Source of the DNA: an uncultured Eubacteriales bacterium
GTDB lineage: Bacteria; Bacillota; Clostridia; Oscillospirales; Oscillospiraceae
NCBI GenBank assembly: GCA_902496595.1
Contig: CABVBV010000067.1
Coordinates: 1-10,726 of the forward strand
Reading direction: 5' to 3'
Length of the DNA stretch: 10,726 nucleotides
The notes beneath the pieces were generated by a model. The model was not told the origin of the DNA, made no database searches, and saw nothing but the letters and a program-made list of their open reading frames with translations. Positions 6,835 through 10,726 of this stretch are shown piece by piece. Position numbers and translations under genes: made by a program. Every line of letters begins with the position of its first letter. Within the stretch, counting starts at the first letter, position 1.

Positions 6835-7702
6835 ATTTCTTGTGCTCTCGAGAGTTCTTAACTACTCTAGGGCCGCCAGGGCTCTGTACATCTCGCAGCC
6901 CATACTCACGAGGCACATTCAAGCTCTGGAAACGGAGCTGGGCGTGCCGCTCTTCAAGCGCAGCACCCACGGAGTGACGCTTACCGAGGCGGGAAAACTG
7001 CTCTCAAAGCAGTGCGAGGGCCTTCTCGAAAAATGCGACCGTGCCCTTAGCCTCACCAGGGCCGGGAATATGCCCGTCAAGGGCGAGCTCAGGATCGTCT
7101 GCGAGCTGGAGATATCTTACGCGGCGCAGATACGCGAGTTCACTGCAAGGTTCATGGAGAGGTATCCCGACATCGAGCTGTATTTCGACGTCGCGGCCGA
7201 AAACACCCCTCCATCCCTGTGCTCGAGGTACGACCTGGTATTCACGCCCTGCGAATATGCCCAGCTGCCTCAGGGCGTGACGAAAAAACTCATCGGGAGT
7301 CACGGCACTTATGCGGTGCTTCCCCCCGGGCACAAGCTCATGACCAAGTCTCTCATCGCGCTGCATCATCTCACGGACGAGACGCTGATAGTCCCCTATG
7401 CCTGGGAGCCGTTCGGGCCATATGCCCGGAATTGGCTGCTGGCGGAAAAGAGCACCAGGGGCAGGATAAGCTGCATCAAAGCTCCAAACCTCATGACGGC
7501 GCTGTTCCTCGTTTCCACCGGCAGAGGCATCGTCATCGCGCCCAGATACGTTCGCAATATGCTGACAAAGGACATCTTCATGGTCGGCATATCCGACAGG
7601 GACTGCCGCTTCAATGAGTATCTCTACATCCGGGACTCCGGCCTGAGCGGAGCCGCCGGCCTTTTCTATGAGGAATTTCGCGCCGAATACATGAGAGAAT
7701 AG
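6812..7702 (+). CDS. LysR-family transcriptional regulator (second of two)
   Basis: 296 residues from GTG 6812, chosen because AAGGAGG (6796-6802) lies 9 nt upstream and the protein then begins like other LysR proteins (MNTERLYEFLVLSRVLNYS). An in-frame TTG at 6791 would precede that ribosome binding site. The winged helix-turn-helix is canonical: AARALYISQPILTRHIQALETELGVPLF, then LTEAGKLL. The effector domain begins near residue 90 (KGELRIVCELE) and runs to the end. The first 23 nt overlap the end of the first LysR gene, in a different frame, so the two are translationally coupled. The proteins are clearly different in sequence and not a recent duplication. It ends in TAG just before the shared hairpin. 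It may act jointly with, or antagonistically to, the first regulator; that is inference. Confidence 0.93.
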   Translation: MNTERLYEFLVLSRVLNYSRAARALYISQPILTRHIQALETELGVPLFKRSTHGVTLTEAGKLLSKQCEGLLEKCDRALSLTRAGNMPVKGELRIVCELEISYAAQIREFTARFMERYPDIELYFDVAAENTPPSLCSRYDLVFTPCEYAQLPQGVTKKLIGSHGTYAVLPPGHKLMTKSLIALHHLTDETLIVPYAWEPFGPYARNWLLAEKSTRGRISCIKAPNLMTALFLVSTGRGIVIAPRYVRNMLTKDIFMVGISDRDCRFNEYLYIRDSGLSGAAGLFYEEFRAEYMRE

Positions 7703-7738
7703 AAAAAAACCGGCGCCGCAGTGAAAGCGGCGCCGGTT
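7703..7738 (-). terminator. Rho-independent terminator, used mainly by queA and probably bidirectional
   Basis: A 12-bp perfect stem (AACCGGCGCCGC at 7708-7719 paired with GCGGCGCCGGTT at 7727-7738) encloses a 7-nt loop. On the minus strand it is followed by a run of T (complement of 7703-7709), giving a classic intrinsic terminator 16 nt beyond the queA stop codon. On the plus strand it follows the second LysR stop codon directly, but only CGCATCATTT comes after, so termination in that direction may be weaker. Confidence 0.9.
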
Positions 7739-7754
7739 CGCATCATTTATGGGC

Positions 7755-8777
7755 TCAACTTATGAACATCGCATCTCCGAAGGAAAAGAAGCGATAGCGG
7801 TCTTTAACGGCCTCGTTGTACGCCGCAAGGATATGTTCCCTTCCGGCAAGCGCCGATACGAGCATGATGAGCGTGCTCTCCGGCAGGTGGAAATTCGTTA
7901 TGAGCGCATCGAGGCACTTGAAACGGTAGCCCGGATAGATGAAGATATTCGTCCAACCGGATTTGGCGTCCATCGTGCCGTCCTCGTTGGCGAAGCTCTC
8001 CACGGTTCTGCAGGAGGTCGTGCCCACGCAGACCACGCGCCCGCCGTTCCTCTTCGTCTCTGTTATTATCCGCGCCGTGTCCTCGGGCATGATGCAGAAC
8101 TCCGAGTGCATCTCATGTTCCTCGATGTCCTCGGCTTTGACCGGTCTGAAGGTGCCTAGCCCGACGTGCAAGGTGACGAAGCACTCGCGCACGCCCATTG
8201 CCTTTATCTTCTCAAGCAGTTCCTTTGTGAAGTGCAGGCCTGCCGTGGGCGCGGCGGCGCTGCCCAGTTCCCTTGAATAAACGGTCTGGTATCTTTCGCC
8301 GTCCTCCAGCTCGGTCTTGATATACGGCGGCAGAGGCATTTTACCCAGCCGTTCGAGCACCTCCAGAAAGATGCCCTGGAACTTGAACTGCACGATCCTG
8401 TTGCCGCCCTCGACCGTTTCCAGTATCTCAGCCTCGAGCTCACCTTCGCCGAAATACACCTTCGCGCCGGGCTTGAGCTTCTTGCCCGGCCTTGCGAGAC
8501 ACTCCCATTTGCCTTCACCGAGGTCACGCAGGAGCAGGAGTTCCGCCGCTCCGCCCGTCTCCCTTGACCCGAGCAGCCTGGCCGGCAGGACTCTCGAGTC
8601 GTTCATTACCAGGCAGTCGCCTGGCCGGAGCAGCTCGGGCAGCTCCGAAAACACCCTGTGCTCCATTGCCCCGCTGTTTTTGTCCAGACAGAGCAGCCTT
8701 GAGGAATCCCGCTTTTCCAGCGGAGTCTGGGCGATAAGTTCCTCCGGCAGCTCAAAGTAAAAGTCTGATGTTTTCAT
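7755..8777 (-). CDS. queA: S-adenosylmethionine:tRNA ribosyltransferase-isomerase
   Basis: 340 residues, the normal length. QueA transfers and isomerises the ribosyl group of S-adenosylmethionine onto preQ1 in the wobble position of GUN-anticodon tRNAs, giving epoxyqueuosine, in the cytoplasm. Recognised by MKTSDFYFELPEELIAQTPLEKRDSSRLL at the start, NDSRVLPARL (59-68), YQTVYSRELGSAAAPTAGLHF (163-183), VTLHVGLGTFRPV (201-213), TNFHLPESTLIMLVSA (294-309) and RFFSFGDAM (329-337). ATG 8777 was chosen because it matches the family N-terminus and has GAGGCGGG upstream. A TTG at 8789 would overlap the previous stop codon. It lies 8 nt behind the SpoIID-domain gene and is the last gene before the terminator. 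In many clostridia queA is followed by tgt, which is not the case here. Confidence 0.97.
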   Translation of the reverse strand: MKTSDFYFELPEELIAQTPLEKRDSSRLLCLDKNSGAMEHRVFSELPELLRPGDCLVMNDSRVLPARLLGSRETGGAAELLLLRDLGEGKWECLARPGKKLKPGAKVYFGEGELEAEILETVEGGNRIVQFKFQGIFLEVLERLGKMPLPPYIKTELEDGERYQTVYSRELGSAAAPTAGLHFTKELLEKIKAMGVRECFVTLHVGLGTFRPVKAEDIEEHEMHSEFCIMPEDTARIITETKRNGGRVVCVGTTSCRTVESFANEDGTMDAKSGWTNIFIYPGYRFKCLDALITNFHLPESTLIMLVSALAGREHILAAYNEAVKDRYRFFSFGDAMFIS

Positions 8778-8785
8778 TTCCCGCC

Positions 8786-10507
8786 TCAATAGACATAGCT
8801 GCCTCTGGCGAGGGTTATGCCCGTGTAATAGAAGTTGACTATCTGGTCATACGTGAATTCGTAGGTGTTCGCCATTGCGTAAGCGCCGAACTGGCTCATG
8901 CCGAGATTATGGCCCCAACCGCTGCCAACAAAGGTCACGCTGTTTTGCCCCTCATCTATCTCAAAGGATATGCTGTCCAGCCCCAGGCCGGAGATGCAGA
9001 AGTTATAGCAGCTGCTTCCGCTGAACGTGGCGGAGCGTCCGCTCGCATCCGTCAGCTTGATGCCGATGACGTTTCCGGTATCCGAATAGGTTATTTCTAT
9101 GTCCTGCACAGCGCCGATGGAAAAGCCTCTTACATTCGCCCTCTGGGCTATCTCGCTTCTGGTGAGTGTGTAGCTCCAGCTGCTATGTCCGTTTATGCTC
9201 GCGGCAGCTGCCTCGAAACTGTCCACCTTGCCGCGCAGGTATCCCACGGCGGAACCGGTTACGTTCTCGCTGTCTTCCGTCGCGCCGCCGTTCGATGAGC
9301 AGTACATCGCCGAGATCGGCGAGCCGTTATAGAGTATGTAGATGCCCGCGGTCGCTTCCACTGCGGCATCCGAGGCGGCCGTAGCGCTGTTAGTGCCCAA
9401 GTAAACCTGGCAATAAGTGTCGTTTGTAACGTCGAAACCGTAGCTCGAGTAGGAGCCGAAGTGGCTGGCGACATATGTCCTCGCGCAGAGAGCCTGGGCT
9501 TTCAGCGCCTCGACCGGCCAGCTCGCGCTCATCTCATATGGGATGACGCCCTTGACATAGTCCTCTATGTCCACAACGTTTATGACGGTCAGCTGCTCTC
9601 CGCCGTTTCTTCTGTAAATGAAGTCGCCGTAATACTTGACGTTTTTGAACCAGGTGATCGCCTTGCCGGAGCTGCTCTGAGGGCTGACGGCGAGGTCGTA
9701 TTCGCTGCCGCAGTCGAACTCGAAGAGTATCTTCGCGTCAGAAGTGCGCACCACCACGACGCAGCGGTTGGACGCCGAGTAGGCCGTGCCGCTTATACCG
9801 AGCTGGCTCATCGCGACCTCGGCCAGTTTCTGAGTCTCGTACTGCCCGACCAGAACTCTGTACGCTCCGCTGTAATAGGCCGGGAAACCGCCGCACTGCG
9901 AGGCGGCTGCATATGCCTCGTCAAAACTCTGATATGTGCCGTCGAGCAGTATGTGGTAACAGCCGACAACTGCTCCGCTGTCGATGGCGGTGTTGGTGTC
10001 CATGACCATTGTGATGGCCGTCTCCGACGTATATCCGACCTCGACGAAATTGCGCGTGGCGTCGTAATAACCGAACTTGTAGCCGCTGCCGACGGCGTTC
10101 AGGAGATTCGCGTGGTCGAGCGAGGTGTCCCTCGAGCCGGTGTCGAAGTACAGGCCGACCTTGACCTTGGAGTAATCGAGCGTGATGCTGCCGGTGACGG
10201 ACAGGTGCTCAGGCGTGGGCGAGACCTCGTCCCTGCCCGGGCGCACGGTGCTGCCTGTGCCTGTGCCCGTGCCGCCGCCGTCGATGGTCACAAGGCCGTC
10301 GGCGGTCATGACATATGTACCGGACACCGCGCCCGTGCCGCCGGAGCCGACGGCATAGGCCGAGCTCAAGGGCCCGGACAGCATACCCGTCGAGCTGTTC
10401 ACATATATGTCGTCCGCGGCGGAGGCGGGCAGCACGGGCATCAGGCCCGCGATCAGCACCAGCGCCAGCAGCAGAGCAGGTATTCTTCTGAGTCTTTTCA
10501 TTTTCAT
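8786..10507 (-). CDS. Secreted SpoIID/LytB-domain protein, probable peptidoglycan lytic transglycosylase
   Basis: 573 residues. An N-terminal signal peptide (MKMKRLRR, hydrophobic 11-22, cleavage likely after ASA at 28-30) sends it across the membrane. Residues 40-100 are Gly/Ser/Thr-rich, with a GTGTGT run at 80-85. Residues ~195-255 resemble a SPOR-like repeat (F-DEAYAAA, YRVLVGQY, A..AM..L). The SpoIID domain spans about 305-570: VVDIEDYVKGVIPYEM (311-326), WPVEALKAQALCARTY (330-345), CSSNGGATEDSENV (403-416) and GWGHNLGMSQFGAYAMA (530-546). Glu325 matches the position of the catalytic Glu of SpoIID, which cleaves denuded glycan strands during spore engulfment. The protein is much longer than SpoIID itself (~340 residues), so it is a family member rather than a certain orthologue. 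The start is ATG 10507 with AAAGGTG upstream. It is co-transcribed with queA. Confidence 0.92.
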   Translation of the reverse strand: MKMKRLRRIPALLLALVLIAGLMPVLPASAADDIYVNSSTGMLSGPLSSAYAVGSGGTGAVSGTYVMTADGLVTIDGGGTGTGTGSTVRPGRDEVSPTPEHLSVTGSITLDYSKVKVGLYFDTGSRDTSLDHANLLNAVGSGYKFGYYDATRNFVEVGYTSETAITMVMDTNTAIDSGAVVGCYHILLDGTYQSFDEAYAAASQCGGFPAYYSGAYRVLVGQYETQKLAEVAMSQLGISGTAYSASNRCVVVVRTSDAKILFEFDCGSEYDLAVSPQSSSGKAITWFKNVKYYGDFIYRRNGGEQLTVINVVDIEDYVKGVIPYEMSASWPVEALKAQALCARTYVASHFGSYSSYGFDVTNDTYCQVYLGTNSATAASDAAVEATAGIYILYNGSPISAMYCSSNGGATEDSENVTGSAVGYLRGKVDSFEAAAASINGHSSWSYTLTRSEIAQRANVRGFSIGAVQDIEITYSDTGNVIGIKLTDASGRSATFSGSSCYNFCISGLGLDSISFEIDEGQNSVTFVGSGWGHNLGMSQFGAYAMANTYEFTYDQIVNFYYTGITLARGSYVY

Positions 10508-10631
10508 TCGTTCACCTTTTGACGATTATTGAACTTGTAAAAACGCAGTGGTAAAATATTAAATCACTAAAGGCCATGTAGGTTCTTGCATTTTTCGACC
10601 TGTTATGTCATTATAAAGGATGATTCAGAGA

Positions 10632-10660
10632 TTTTCAAGTATTATGTCACCCGGTATTAT
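10632..10660 (+). promoter_or_regulatory. Candidate promoter for the gene starting at 10713
   Basis: TTTTCA (10632-10637; 4 of 6 to the -35 consensus), a 17-nt spacer and TATTAT (10655-10660; 5 of 6 to the -10 consensus). Transcription would begin near 10667, leaving about 45 nt of leader that includes the GAAAGGAAGG site at 10695-10704. No equally good promoter for the minus-strand SpoIID-domain gene was found in this 205-bp gap; it may use a sporulation sigma factor or start from a site not recognised by eye. Confidence 0.35.
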
Positions 10661-10712
10661 TTAACGGGGCGGCGAATACACTGAGTCGTATGGTGAAAGG
10701 AAGGTTTTCGCA

Positions 10713-10726
10713 ATGGAGAAATTGAG
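10713..10726 (+). CDS. Start of an unidentified gene cut by the window edge
   Basis: ATG at 10713 opens a frame reading M-E-K-L before the window ends. GAAAGGAAGG (10695-10704) lies 8 nt upstream at good spacing and a candidate promoter precedes it, so this is probably the true 5' end of a gene divergent from the SpoIID-domain gene. Four codons are too few for any functional call. Confidence 0.5.

Noticed and set aside
9461..10522. A 353-codon plus-strand open frame antisense to the SpoIID-domain gene
   Set aside because: Shadow of a real gene in GC-rich DNA, with no ribosome binding site and no recognisable motif.

Overview
The window looks like a piece of a chromosome from a GC-rich, spore-forming-lineage Firmicute, probably a gut or rumen clostridium of the Oscillospiraceae type. 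The reasons are strong AGGAGG-type ribosome binding sites, lipoproteins with LAGC/LAAC lipoboxes, a SpoIID/LytB-family protein, and GC-rich genes separated by AT-rich intergenic DNA. The taxonomic placement is inference.

Left part (1-5639, minus strand): a tightly packed five-gene operon read from right to left. Its order is a large solute-binding lipoprotein, a double-ATPase ABC protein and a permease of the ribose/galactose (CUT2, RbsABC/MglBAC) class, a cytoplasmic alpha/beta-hydrolase of the BD-FAE/HSL esterase type, and a second small lipoprotein cut by the window edge. Gaps between genes are 2-22 nt. The binding protein is about twice the normal size because two ~95-residue copies of an extra extracytoplasmic module are attached to its C-terminus. 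The truncated lipoprotein appears to carry a related module. The natural reading is an uptake system for a small, possibly acylated or esterified compound, whose ester is cleaved after import. The substrate cannot be read from sequence.

Middle (5640-7738): a 277-bp AT-rich control region separates the operon from two LysR-type regulators on the plus strand, whose reading frames overlap by 23 nt. The control region holds a plausible promoter for the transporter operon. A 9-bp inverted repeat (GCTTGGAAA) overlaps that promoter's -35 box, and a perfect tandem repeat of CGCATTTG lies just upstream. It also holds two TTGACA boxes facing the regulators. A strong GC-rich hairpin ends the regulator pair and, in the opposite direction, the next operon.

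Right part (7755-10507, minus strand): a secreted SpoIID/LytB-domain protein with a long N-terminal extension, followed after 8 nt by queA (queuosine tRNA modification), then the shared terminator. A 205-bp intergenic region follows, with a plausible plus-strand promoter, ribosome binding site and the first codons of a gene that leaves the window.

The most unusual element is the transporter/esterase/double-LysR locus, in particular the module-bearing binding protein. No CRISPR array, tRNA, rRNA, insertion sequence or phage gene was seen.
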